A stretch of DNA of 8,384 nucleotides from Haloferacaceae archaeon (GCA_018609965.1 JAHENP010000219.1:1-8384), one strand, 5' to 3'; counted from the first letter of the stretch, positions 1 through 6,635 are shown. The notes: generated by a model from the letters alone, not told the origin. Translations and numbers: made by a program.

Positions 1-7
1 ACGGACG

Positions 8-964
8 ATGGAGACCGGAGTCGTCCCGCTGGCGGCAGTCGACGGAGCCTTCGACCTGCAGGCGACCGTCGAGAGCGGGCAGACGTATCTGTGGGACCGC
101 GCGGACGACGGCATGTACGACCAACCGATCGCACACGGCGGCGACCACTGGTACGAGACGGTCGTCCGGCCGTTCACCCCGCCGCGTGATCCCGACGCGG
201 CGCCGTTGGTGCCCGAGCCGGCGGTCGTTCGCGTTCGGCAGGTCGGCGACGCGGACGATCCCGACGCCCGGCTGGAGTGGGAGTCGAACGTCGACGCCGA
301 ACGACTCCTGACGCACCTGCTCCGACTCGACGACGACCTCGATGCGATTCTGGACGACACACCGGATGTGTCGTTGTTCGCGGACGCCTACGACAGGTTC
401 CGCGGGATGCGACTCGTTCGCGATCCGCCGTTCGCCTGTCTCGTCTCGTTCATCTGCTCGGCACAGATGCGCGTCTCGCGGATTCACGGGATGCAGATGC
501 GGCTGGCGGAGTCGTTCGGCGACCCCGTCGCGTTCGACGGCGAGACGTACCACGCGTTCCCCACGCCCGAGCAGTTGGCCGCCCGGACGGAGTCGGAACT
601 GCGTGATCTCTCGTTGGGCTACCGTGCGCCGTACGTCCAACGCACCGCCGAGCTGGTCGCCGACGGGGAAGCTCACCCCGCGGCGGCGACCGACCGGGAG
701 TACGAGGCCGCCCGCGAGTATCTCACCCAGTTCGTCGGCGTCGGCAACAAGGTCGCCGACTGTGTGCTCCTGTTTTCGCTGGGCTTTCTGGAGGCGGTGC
801 CGCTCGACACCTGGATTCAGACCGCCATCGGCGACTACTTTCCCGACTGTGAGCAGGGGAACTACACCGACACGTCGCGCGCAATCCGCGAGCAGTTCGG
901 CGGCGCGGTCGCCGGCTACGCACAGACGTACGTGTTCTACCACCTGCGGACGCGGAGTGAGTGA
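8..964 (+). CDS. ogg: OGG1-family 8-oxoguanine DNA glycosylase/AP lyase (HhH-GPD superfamily)
   Basis: A 318-residue base-excision-repair enzyme, predicted to remove oxidised purines (8-oxoguanine) and nick the abasic site. Seen: an N-terminal GQTYLW segment (residues 24-29) matching the SGQxFRW motif of the OGG N-terminal domain. Residues 131-159 (FRGMRLVRDP then SFICSAQMRVSRI) align with the OGG1 region QGVRLLRQDP...SFICSSNNNIARI. The helix-hairpin-helix GVGNKVADC (243-252) is followed by VPLDTW (264-269). K248 and D267 sit where OGG1 has its Schiff-base Lys and catalytic Asp, which suggests a bifunctional enzyme. The Asn triplet of OGG1 (SSNNN) is replaced by SAQM, so substrate range may differ; an AlkA-like specificity is the alternative. 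The ATG at 8 precedes a plausible N-terminus, although the window starts only 7 nt upstream and a promoter cannot be seen. The gene ends in a GTGA overlap with a short acidic reading frame. Confidence 0.88.
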   Translation: METGVVPLAAVDGAFDLQATVESGQTYLWDRADDGMYDQPIAHGGDHWYETVVRPFTPPRDPDAAPLVPEPAVVRVRQVGDADDPDARLEWESNVDAERLLTHLLRLDDDLDAILDDTPDVSLFADAYDRFRGMRLVRDPPFACLVSFICSAQMRVSRIHGMQMRLAESFGDPVAFDGETYHAFPTPEQLAARTESELRDLSLGYRAPYVQRTAELVADGEAHPAAATDREYEAAREYLTQFVGVGNKVADCVLLFSLGFLEAVPLDTWIQTAIGDYFPDCEQGNYTDTSRAIREQFGGAVAGYAQTYVFYHLRTRSE

Positions 965-1047
965 ACGAGGCGGAGAGTGATGCTACGTCCACCGACGCGG
1001 AGACAGCCGAGTCGGAAGCTGAAACGACCCGGGAACAGCGTCAGTGA
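961..1047 (+). pseudogene. Short acidic reading frame, possible remnant of a gene once coupled to the glycosylase gene
   Basis: A GTG at 961 overlaps the glycosylase stop codon (GTGA, stop 962-964), a classic translational-coupling arrangement, and opens 28 codons ending in TGA at 1045-1047. The peptide (VNEAESDATSTDAETAESEA then ETTREQRQ) has typical haloarchaeal acidic composition, whereas shadow frames here are usually Arg-rich. Its DAETAESEAET segment resembles NAETAESDAET in the small membrane protein at 3656-3934. It overlaps antisense the 3' end of the membrane protein gene at 983-1720, so both are unlikely to be functional over this stretch. I infer either a tiny coupled gene or the 5' stump of a gene cut off by an insertion near 1047. 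Chance is possible in so short a frame. Confidence 0.25.
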
Positions 1048-1720
1048 CACGAGTCGCGAGAAACAAAACTCCGTCCATGGCGCTATCTACGACACTGGCG
1101 AACCGCTTTGAGCTTGTCGCACCGATGTGGAACGGCAAAGCACACACTGTCGGTACGGCAGCAAGTGGTGCCGACAGCGCCGCTCCGACTGTAATCGGCG
1201 TCGGAACCCGCTCTGTCTTCTGGGCTAGTCGAAAGTCCACGACAGGGTAGACGAACGCGGCAGCGACTGCCAGTGGCGCACCCACTGTCTTCGACACGAG
1301 GAGCCCGGCGATAACTCCCGACAGCACAACTACAGTCACGCCGTTGACTCCTATTATCAATTTGAACGTATCAAACAGTTTGTCCCGCAGGCCCTCCGTC
1401 TGCTTCTGCTCGTCGGACTCGTCGGACTCGTCAGACTCGTCAGTCTTCATCCCCGTTGATTCTAACAGGCCCGACTCCACGTAGAGCAGTGACATCGCGA
1501 AAACAGACGAGACGAGGTACGCAGGCGTCTGATCGGTCCACGACCACTCCCAGACGGCAACGGCCACAGAGGTGTCCGAGAGAACGAATCCGACCGGACT
1601 GTACGCGACGACTGCCAACAGCAAAACGACAGAGACACCGAGCAATCCGCCAGCCATACTGCTCACGCCCCGAGAGAGCTGTTCGCTCGCCTCGTCGGTG
1701 AGGAGTTGCACACCGTACAT
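983..1720 (-). CDS. Uncharacterised multi-pass membrane protein
   Basis: A 245-residue protein that I do not recognise. Seen: hydrophobic segments at about residues 22-47, 66-86, 121-142, 145-163 and 175-198, so about four or five membrane helices. A hydrophilic, strongly acidic linker (about 88-118) contains a repeated Glu-Ser-Asp unit between helices 2 and 3. The ATG at 1720 is preferred over the in-frame GTG at 1759, because the added residues (GSTTRFIHTRGR) are basic and atypical; a TTTATA box lies at about 1737-1742. That spacing (about 20 nt) is short for a leaderless start at 1720, so the true start remains open. The last 21 residues, rich in Arg and Pro, lie antisense to the acidic reading frame at 961-1047 and may be read-through into older sequence at a junction. 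Codon use is less GC-biased than in the flanking housekeeping genes, which fits horizontal acquisition. No function is proposed. Confidence 0.6.
   Translation of the reverse strand: MYGVQLLTDEASEQLSRGVSSMAGGLLGVSVVLLLAVVAYSPVGFVLSDTSVAVAVWEWSWTDQTPAYLVSSVFAMSLLYVESGLLESTGMKTDESDESDESDEQKQTEGLRDKLFDTFKLIIGVNGVTVVVLSGVIAGLLVSKTVGAPLAVAAAFVYPVVDFRLAQKTERVPTPITVGAALSAPLAAVPTVCALPFHIGATSSKRFASVVDSAMDGVLFLATRVTDAVPGSFQLPTRLSPRRWT
1412..1438. repeat. Three tandem 9-bp units inside the membrane protein gene
   Basis: The units GTCGGACTC, GTCGGACTC and GTCAGACTC lie head to tail, followed by a partial, degraded fourth (GTCAGTCTT, 1439-1447). On the minus strand they encode Glu-Ser-Asp repeats in the acidic loop of the membrane protein. 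Because the unit is a multiple of three, copy-number change would lengthen or shorten the loop without a frameshift. Confidence 0.75.
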
Positions 1721-2166
1721 TCGTCCACGAGTGTGTATAAACCTTGTAGTCGAGCCCACACACTGGAGATTTCGATAGAAAAGTGAGGTACGAATCCGCG
1801 TACACGACCATCGTTCAGCCAGGCGGGTGACACTGTGTCTCCGTCTGCGACCAGCAAGCGCATGAGCAACTGATCAGTTCTCGACATCCACTGGGGTCAG
1901 ACCGTTGTCTGCGCGGCCAGACGTGTTGACACACGCCCGGCTGTCTTCGGGCTGTCCCGCGTCTCTGGTGGCGACCGCTGCGATCTCGTTACTTTGTTCC
2001 CTATATGGAATTATACCAACATACTCACTAACTCACTGAGATATATAGCGTGTTCTACCGAAACAGACTCCATGGTAGCGTCAACTTAAGCCGGGCAGAC
2101 ACCATCAGTGCCAGCGACAGTACTAATACTACTGCTGCATCTACTGTTAGTACACAGGTGCCACAG
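1721..2166. other. 446-bp divergent intergenic region with an AT-rich core
   Basis: This is the gap between the minus-strand membrane protein and the plus-strand antitoxin gene. No reading frame in it has convincing haloarchaeal composition. The stretch at about 1999-2048 is the most AT-rich part of this region and contains CTATATGG, ATTATACC and GATATATAG. It also has an 8-bp tandem near-repeat, ACTCACTA (2023-2030) then ACTCACTG (2031-2038). This could hold divergent promoters and regulator sites. The remainder (1760-1990) is featureless apart from a short GC inverted repeat, GCCCG...CGGGC, around 1936-1952. No tRNA was found. Confidence 0.5.
2121..2160 (+). promoter_or_regulatory. Possible promoter and Shine-Dalgarno site of the antitoxin-toxin pair
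   Basis: A TACTAATACT element (2121-2130) is a candidate TATA box that would place transcription start near 2150. AGGTG at 2156-2160 matches the archaeal anti-Shine-Dalgarno sequence and lies 6 nt before the ATG at 2167. This supports that start over the GTG at 2050. A second, stronger TATA-like site, GATATATAG (2040-2048), would give a leader of about 95 nt. Assigned by eye. Confidence 0.35.
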
Positions 2167-2316
2167 ATGAGCACGGACACGACAGACAATACTTCCGATT
2201 CGGAACGCAAGGAACAGTGGGAGACCGCCACAGAGGATGTGAGAGAGCGATTCGATGCCGAGGACGTGACCGAGGAGGATGTTGAGGCTGCAATCGAATG
2301 GGCCCGCTCGGAGTAG
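2167..2316 (+). CDS. Small antitoxin-like protein paired with the PIN-domain toxin
   Basis: A 49-residue acidic protein: an unstructured, Asp/Ser/Thr-rich N-terminus (1-12), then a helical charged segment (about 13-49) with many Glu and Ala residues ending in AIEWARSE. The start at 2167 is supported by AGGTG six bases upstream; extending to the GTG at 2050 would add 39 residues of atypical composition. Its stop overlaps the start of the downstream PIN gene by 19 nt, so the two are almost certainly translated together. By size, position and overlap it is inferred to be the cognate antitoxin that binds and neutralises the PIN ribonuclease. No classical AbrB, RHH or Phd DNA-binding motif is obvious, so whether it autoregulates is unclear. 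Confidence 0.6.
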   Translation: MSTDTTDNTSDSERKEQWETATEDVRERFDAEDVTEEDVEAAIEWARSE

Positions 2317-2729
2317 TCTTCGACACGAACGTCTTCGTTTCGGGCGCGGGGTTTGGCGGACCCCCGAGCCGAGCAGTTCGATCAACTGCACCCCCGACCG
2401 TCGACGTGTTTACTTCCGAGCCAATTCTCGACGAGTACTGGCGTGTGATGACGTACGACCGACTTCCGTTCGAGCAAGCGGAGCGAGCAGAGATCATCAC
2501 CGCGTTCAAAACCGTGACCGACGCGACGGTCGTCGACCCCAACTGCTCGCTCTCGGTCGTTGAGGACGACCCAGACGACGACAAGTTCTTTGAGTGTGCG
2601 TACGCAGTTGATGCCGACTATCTAGTGTCTGGTGACAAAGATCACGTCCTTCCGGTCGACGAGTACCGTGGGACTTCAGTCGTCAGTCCTGCGGAGTTTC
2701 TCACTGTCGTCGACTCACCCGTCGACTGA
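2298..2729 (+). CDS. PIN-domain ribonuclease toxin (COG1569-type, VapC-like)
   Basis: A 143-residue single-domain protein of usual PIN toxin length, predicted to be a Mg2+-dependent endoribonuclease. Seen: the hydrophobic strand and first acid VVFDTNVFVS (residues 6-15, D9 and N11). The second acid lies in ILDEYWRV (43-50, E46). The DPDDDKFFECA stretch (91-101) contains D95, and the final strand YLVSGDKDH (108-116) contains D113. This arrangement, with DPDD-K-F and SGDKD motifs, is that of the 'putative toxin-antitoxin system toxin component, PIN family'. All catalytic acids appear intact, so the protein should be active. The ATG at 2298 lies inside the antitoxin gene (19-nt overlap) and gives the usual short N-terminus before the first strand. 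The gene converges on the isopentenyl phosphate kinase gene with a gap of only 43 bp. Confidence 0.85.
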   Translation: MGPLGVVFDTNVFVSGAGFGGPPSRAVRSTAPPTVDVFTSEPILDEYWRVMTYDRLPFEQAERAEIITAFKTVTDATVVDPNCSLSVVEDDPDDDKFFECAYAVDADYLVSGDKDHVLPVDEYRGTSVVSPAEFLTVVDSPVD

Positions 2730-2772
2730 GTTGCGTTCGTCACTGCGTGCTTGCTCTCAGAGACGCCACGAC

Positions 2773-3519
2773 TCACTCGATCAGCGTCCCGACACGCTCC
2801 CCGTCGAGGAACCCGTCAAGCGCCTCCGGGCCGAAGATCGACGCCGGCGCCGTCAACGCCAACAGCTCCTGCACCTTCGCGGCCATCCCGCCGCTCACGT
2901 CCGTCGTGTCGCTCGCGCCCAGCACGTCCGCGACGGCGTCGAACGACTCGACGGTCGGGATCACGTCGTCGTCCGCGTCCAACACCCCCGGAACGGTCGA
3001 ACAGAGCCCGACCCGGTCGGCGTCCACCGACGCCGCGAGGCTGGTGACGATCTCGTCACCCGACAACACCGTCACCCCTTCGCCGGCGTGCGCGACGCCG
3101 TCACCGTGCAACACCGGGACGAACCCCTCGTCGAGCAACGTCTCGACCTGCGCGGTCGGGAGCGAGAGGTTGCCGTCCGCGTCGCGGCTGGCGGCCGACA
3201 ACGGGTGGACCGGCACCGCGGGCACGTCGCGGTCGTGGAGCCGCGAGCGGACGAACCGGTTGAGCGTCGTCATCGCGCCGTGAACGTCCGTCACCGCGAC
3301 GTGGTCCGTGGTGCCGTCGGTCGTCGACACGCCGTGTGCGTCCGCGTGGTGGTGGCCGAACGAGCCGCCGCCGTGGACGATCACCAGCCGCCCGACCGCG
3401 TCGCTCGCGAGCGCCGCTGCGATTGCGTCGGCCGCCGCGTCCAACGCCGGGCCGTCGAGTGTCTCTGCGCGATCCTTCTCCGTGATCACCGAGCCGCCGA
3501 GTTTCAGTACGGTCGTCAT
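2773..3519 (-). CDS. ipk: Isopentenyl phosphate kinase
   Basis: A 248-residue amino-acid-kinase-fold enzyme that phosphorylates isopentenyl phosphate to isopentenyl diphosphate with ATP, the last step of the alternative archaeal mevalonate pathway. Seen: the N-terminal nucleotide-binding strand LKLGGSVITEK (5-15). The glycine loop VHGGGSFGHHHA (48-59) has the GSFGH histidine (H56) characteristic of IPK. LSGDEI (152-157) and DVSGGMAAKV (207-216) match the family's C-terminal signature. The frame is open for 62 codons upstream, but that stretch is Arg/Pro/Gln-rich and uncharacteristic. The ATG at 3519 begins directly with the conserved MTTVLKLGG, so it is chosen. The neighbour upstream on the same strand is a small membrane protein (gap 136 bp), then mevalonate kinase. 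I saw no clear TATA box just upstream. Confidence 0.93.
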   Translation of the reverse strand: MTTVLKLGGSVITEKDRAETLDGPALDAAADAIAAALASDAVGRLVIVHGGGSFGHHHADAHGVSTTDGTTDHVAVTDVHGAMTTLNRFVRSRLHDRDVPAVPVHPLSAASRDADGNLSLPTAQVETLLDEGFVPVLHGDGVAHAGEGVTVLSGDEIVTSLAASVDADRVGLCSTVPGVLDADDDVIPTVESFDAVADVLGASDTTDVSGGMAAKVQELLALTAPASIFGPEALDGFLDGERVGTLIE

Positions 3520-3655
3520 CTGTGTCGTCTGTCGGGGTCCGTCGTCCGCTCGGAGTTCCCGTTGCTGTCGTGGACGCGACGGCCCGGGTTGAGAGTGACG
3601 TTTCTCGCGAGCGTCCATCGATGCTGTCCGTGTTGCTCCGTGTAGTCGGAGGGTG

Positions 3656-3934
3656 TCAGTCGAACTCCTCGCGGTAGTAGTAGGTGTACGCGATTGCGAC
3701 GGCAAACAACATTCCTATCGCGGCGAGCGCTGGGTTGATCTCGAGAGGAGACCACGTCGAGAAGACGAGAGTGGCGTACGACGCAATCCCGCCCAACACG
3801 AGCACGGAGACGACGTGGAAAACTGCCGGGTAGTCGGCCGCCGTCTCGGCGTCACTCTCCGCCGTCTCGGCGTTGCTCGTCACGTCGGTACCATCCGCAG
3901 TCTCGGCGTCACTCGTCACGTCAGTGGTGTCCAC
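3656..3934 (-). CDS. Small two-helix membrane protein with acidic repeat N-terminus
   Basis: A 92-residue protein, not assigned to a family. Seen: an N-terminal soluble, acidic stretch (1-34) made of imperfect repeats (TTDVTSDAETA, GTDVTSNAETA, ESDAETA). Two hydrophobic segments follow, at about 37-58 (FHVVSVLVLGGIASYATLVF) and 66-86 (INPALAAIGMLFAVAIAYTY). It ends in a short charged tail, YYREEFD. The start is a GTG at 3934; an in-frame stop at 3959-3961 and the lack of upstream ATG codons leave no better choice. It sits between the mevalonate kinase and isopentenyl phosphate kinase genes on the same strand, with gaps of 155 and 136 bp, so it may be co-transcribed. A role in isoprenoid or lipid metabolism is only a guess from position. 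Amino-acid use and the membrane pattern make it a likely real gene. Confidence 0.7.
   Translation of the reverse strand: MDTTDVTSDAETADGTDVTSNAETAESDAETAADYPAVFHVVSVLVLGGIASYATLVFSTWSPLEINPALAAIGMLFAVAIAYTYYYREEFD
3843..3925. repeat. Imperfect direct repeats encoding DAETA units
   Basis: Two 26-bp copies (3864-3889 and 3900-3925) differ at three positions, and a shorter 15-bp copy (3843-3857) shares GTCTCGGCGTCACTC. They lie inside the small membrane protein gene and generate its repeated Asp/Asn-Ala-Glu-Thr-Ala units. This suggests growth of the N-terminal tail by local duplication. Confidence 0.75.
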
Positions 3935-4089
3935 CGACTGTGGTGAATCTCTTCCGATTCAGTATCGACGCTGCGGAGAGACTCCTCGTCGTGGTCCGCC
4001 AGAACAGCGGACACGGTGGTGTGGGGGGTGGTGTAGCGGTCAGAGTGGGAGTGGGTCCACGCGTCCGGGAGAGCTACGCCGGTGTCGGC

Positions 4090-5103
4090 TCACCCGGACT
4101 CGATCCGGACACCCTCCGTCGCGAGTTCCGCCCGGAACGCCCGTTCACACGCAGGCGTCAGCTCCAGTGCAGTCTCGGTCGCGTCCGTCCGATCGAGCGC
4201 CACCACACAGCCGCCGCCGCCGGCGCCGGTGAGCTTCGCGCCGGTCGCGCCCGCCTCGCGGGCGGCCCACACCATCTCGTCGAGCGAACGGGCGGAGACA
4301 CCCAACGCCGACAACAGCCCGTGGTCCACGTCCAACAGCTCCCCGAGCGCGGCCAGTCGCTCGTCGGTGAGACCGTCGCTCGCGGCGTCGTCGAGCAACG
4401 CCTCCCCGCTCCGGGTCAGGTCCCCGATTGCACCGACCGTGTCGGCCGCGAACCCGTGCTGTTCCCGGAGATCACGCACCCCGGCGACCAGCTCCCCGGT
4501 GTCGCCAGCACCCCCGTCGTAGCCGACGACGAACGGGAGCCGCGGGGCGTCGACCCGCCGGGTGTCGTCACCCTCCACATGGACCGCGCCGCCGACGGCC
4601 GAACAGAACGTGTCCGCACGTGACGCCTGGCCGTCCTGTGCGGCGTACTCCGCCCGAAACGCGCGTTCTGCGACCGCCTCCGCAGAGAGATCGACACCGA
4701 CCGCGGCGGTCGCGGCCTTGATCGCGGCGACCACCACCGCCGCAGACGAGCCGAGCCCGGCACCCAACGGGATGTCGGACTCAACGGTGATCTCGAACCC
4801 CTGCTCGGGGTCGTCGAGCGCGTCGCGAGTCTGGGCGACCGCCTCGTCGACGTACCGCATCGCAGCCTCGACGAGCGCTGGCGGCGCGTCCACGTCCGGC
4901 CGGTCGTCGACGCCGCCGCCCCAAGTGACGGTGAACCCGTTCAGCGAGAGGTCGTCGGCACTGACCCTGACACGGTCGTCGTCCCGCGGCTCGGCGGTGA
5001 CCCGGGCGCGGCGTTCGACCGCACACGGCACCGCCGGCTCCCCGTAGACGACGGCGTGTTCGCCGAAGAGGTACACCTTCCCCGGCGCGCTACAGGTGGT
5101 CAT
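4090..5103 (-). CDS. mvk: Mevalonate kinase (GHMP kinase family)
   Basis: A 337-residue cytoplasmic kinase converting mevalonate and ATP to 5-phosphomevalonate, the first phosphorylation of the archaeal isoprenoid pathway. Seen: GHMP motif 1, APGKVYLFGEHAVVYG (6-21). Motif 2 is the ATP-binding loop PLGAGLGSSAA (112-122). The GQASRADTFCSAVGG stretch (158-172) carries the catalytic Asp (D164). Motif 3 is KLTGAGGGGCVVAL (290-303). All are intact, and the length is normal for archaeal enzymes. The frame stays open far upstream (to 6273) because it runs antisense through the cyclodeaminase gene. The ATG at 5103 opens exactly on MTTCSAPGKVYLFGEH, so it is chosen. It is transcribed divergently from the cyclodeaminase gene and is followed on the same strand by a small membrane protein and isopentenyl phosphate kinase, consistent with an isoprenoid cluster. 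Confidence 0.95.
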   Translation of the reverse strand: MTTCSAPGKVYLFGEHAVVYGEPAVPCAVERRARVTAEPRDDDRVRVSADDLSLNGFTVTWGGGVDDRPDVDAPPALVEAAMRYVDEAVAQTRDALDDPEQGFEITVESDIPLGAGLGSSAAVVVAAIKAATAAVGVDLSAEAVAERAFRAEYAAQDGQASRADTFCSAVGGAVHVEGDDTRRVDAPRLPFVVGYDGGAGDTGELVAGVRDLREQHGFAADTVGAIGDLTRSGEALLDDAASDGLTDERLAALGELLDVDHGLLSALGVSARSLDEMVWAAREAGATGAKLTGAGGGGCVVALDRTDATETALELTPACERAFRAELATEGVRIESG

Positions 5104-5226
5104 ACCACCAGCAATCGGACGGAGGCTAACAGGCTTTCCGATAGGTCCTCCGAGTCGCGACCTCTCCGACCGGGAGCGTTCCCGGTTCCGTAGGCTTCTA
5201 ACCACCGCGCGCAAAAGTTGCGCTCG
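5104..5226. promoter_or_regulatory. Divergent promoter region of mevalonate kinase and cyclodeaminase genes
   Basis: This 123-bp gap separates two divergent starts. For the plus-strand gene, TTCTAACC at about 5194-5201 lies 26-33 nt before the ATG at 5227, a weak TATA-like element in the leaderless position. For the minus-strand gene, GTTAGC (complement of 5125-5130) lies about 24 nt before the ATG at 5103. Both are weak matches. No operator palindrome is evident. Confidence 0.35.
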
Positions 5227-6216
5227 ATGGAGACGCTCCTGCTCGACAGCGAGGCCGTCCACGCGAACGCCGACATGACGGAACTGGTCCCGGCAATCGA
5301 GGACGCCTTCGCCGCCTACCGCCACGGGAACGCGCAGATGCCCGCGAAGTCGTACATCGACCTCCCGCAGTACAACGGCGATTTCCGGTCGATGCCGGCG
5401 TATCTCGACGCCGGCGACTGGGACGCCGCCGGCGTGAAGTGGGTGAACGTCCACCCGGACAACGAGGACCGTTACGACCTCCCGACGGTGATGGGGACGA
5501 TGATCTACTCCGACCCCGAGACCGCCTTCCCGTTGGCGATTCTCGACGGGACGGAACTGACCATGAAACGAACCGGTGCGGCCGCCGCCGTCGCCACCGA
5601 CCACCTCGCGGTCGAAGACGCCACCACGCTCGGGATCGTCGGCGCCGGCGTCCAGTCGTACACACAGTTGGAAGCAATCGGCGCCGTCCGCCCCATCGAG
5701 GAGGTCGTCGTCAGCGATGTCGACGAGGAGGCCGTCGCGGCGTTCGTCGAGGCCTTCGAAGGTGAGTTCGATGTCCACGCCGGTTCCATCGAGGAGGCGG
5801 CGAGTTGTGACGTGCTCTCGACGGTGACACCCGTCCGGGACCCGGTCGTCCCCCGAGACGCAATCGGCGACCACACACACGTCAACGCGATGGGCGCGGA
5901 CGCGGAGGGAAAACACGAACTCGCGGACGGGATTCTGACGGACGCGAAGCTTGTGATCGACGACTACGACCAGACCACCCACTCCGGTGAGATCAACGTT
6001 CCGTTCGCGGAGGGGACGCTCGACGACGAGGACATCGACGCCAGCGTCGGTGAGATCGTCGTCGGCGACGAAGACGGTCGGACGAGTGGGGACGGGCTCA
6101 CCGTCTTCGACTCGACGGGGTTGGCGATCCAGGACGTTGCCGCCGCACACGTCGTCTTCGAACACGCCGACGAACGCGACAACGGTACGGAGTTCGATCT
6201 GCTGGGTGTGGCCTGA
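5227..6216 (+). CDS. Ornithine cyclodeaminase / alanine dehydrogenase family protein
   Basis: A 329-residue NAD(P)-dependent enzyme of the ornithine cyclodeaminase/mu-crystallin family. Seen: an N-terminal catalytic domain with MPAKSYIDLP (38-47) and GVKWVNVHPDN (69-79). RTGAAAAVA (115-123) precedes the Rossmann dinucleotide loop GIVGAGVQS (136-144). VNAMGAD (219-225) and VFDSTGLAIQDVAAA (293-307) are both family signatures, the latter near the C-terminus. The length is usual. The ATG at 5227 is preferred over an in-frame TTG at 5218, which would add only three residues. Family members act as ornithine cyclodeaminases (ornithine to proline and ammonia), alanine dehydrogenases or other imine reductases; the sequence alone does not settle which. 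It is divergent from mevalonate kinase and monocistronic in this window. Confidence 0.9.
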   Translation: METLLLDSEAVHANADMTELVPAIEDAFAAYRHGNAQMPAKSYIDLPQYNGDFRSMPAYLDAGDWDAAGVKWVNVHPDNEDRYDLPTVMGTMIYSDPETAFPLAILDGTELTMKRTGAAAAVATDHLAVEDATTLGIVGAGVQSYTQLEAIGAVRPIEEVVVSDVDEEAVAAFVEAFEGEFDVHAGSIEEAASCDVLSTVTPVRDPVVPRDAIGDHTHVNAMGADAEGKHELADGILTDAKLVIDDYDQTTHSGEINVPFAEGTLDDEDIDASVGEIVVGDEDGRTSGDGLTVFDSTGLAIQDVAAAHVVFEHADERDNGTEFDLLGVA

Positions 6217-6512
6217 GACGGGCTCTCGTCGCTCGGGTGTATCGCCGAGAGGAACCACTGTTCTGGCCGCCACAGTAGACGAGACAGCGACGGATCTCTC
6301 TAATTTTGAGAGGACGAAAAAAGTAATCAGATCCCATCGACATCACCTCACACCTTTACTCGTGAGACTCCCACGGCACGGCACCGCTTGGGTGGGCGTT
6401 TCAGGTTCGCAGCCTGGTCGACATGACCGGACTCCTGGCAGGGCCAAGCCGCCGTTACTCCTATGCCATACTGGGATTCAGAGTTACTTTCCTCCGGAAC
6501 CCACTGCCAGCG

Positions 6513-6534
6513 GTTCGAAAGGGTTCTTTCGAAC
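6513..6534. repeat. Perfect 9-bp stem-loop
   Basis: GTTCGAAAG (6513-6521) and CTTTCGAAC (6526-6534) are perfect inverted repeats around a GGTT loop. This is the longest perfect hairpin seen in the window. It lies within the putative transposon remnant and may be a subterminal palindrome or an RNA stem. Confidence 0.8.
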
Positions 6535-6615
6535 GTAGCTTGGACTGAATCTGATATTATCCGTTTGGTTGGGCGGCTGAACCGCCTCAGTCTAGTCATG
6601 CGCACAGACCCAACA

Positions 6616-6624
6616 TTTATAAAA
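6616..6624. promoter_or_regulatory. Strong TATA box without an obvious gene
   Basis: TTTATAAAA is the best archaeal TATA-box match in the window. Read on the plus strand, it would start a transcript near 6646-6651, running straight through the 6673-6692 hairpin. No reading frame of note follows, so it could drive a small RNA, or be the orphan promoter of a lost transposase gene. The element is nearly symmetrical, so the direction is uncertain. Confidence 0.4.
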
Positions 6625-6635
6625 CCTCCGTTAGT

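Noticed and set aside
1663..1887. Minus-strand 74-codon frame in the intergenic region upstream of the membrane protein
   Set aside because: It overlaps the membrane protein gene in another frame, has no motif and is not acidic.
2050..2166. GTG start at 2050 for the antitoxin
   Set aside because: The 39 added residues are atypical, and the ATG at 2167 has an AGGTG ribosome binding site at the right spacing.
2632..3645. Plus-strand frame of 337 codons across the isopentenyl phosphate kinase gene
   Set aside because: It is extremely Arg/His/Val-rich and is the antisense shadow of a well-supported gene.
3520..3705. 62-codon N-terminal extension of isopentenyl phosphate kinase
   Set aside because: It is Arg/Gln/Pro-rich and lies before the normal family N-terminus; it overlaps the 3' end of the small membrane protein gene in another frame.
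5104..6273. Open frame extending mevalonate kinase far upstream to a 727-residue protein
   Set aside because: The extension runs antisense through the cyclodeaminase gene and has typical GC-rich shadow composition. The kinase begins cleanly at 5103 with its first GHMP motif.
6398..6430. tRNA-like T arm (CAGG, TTCGCAG, CCTG)
   Set aside because: The loop lacks the invariant A of the T loop, and no acceptor, D or anticodon stems can be built around it.
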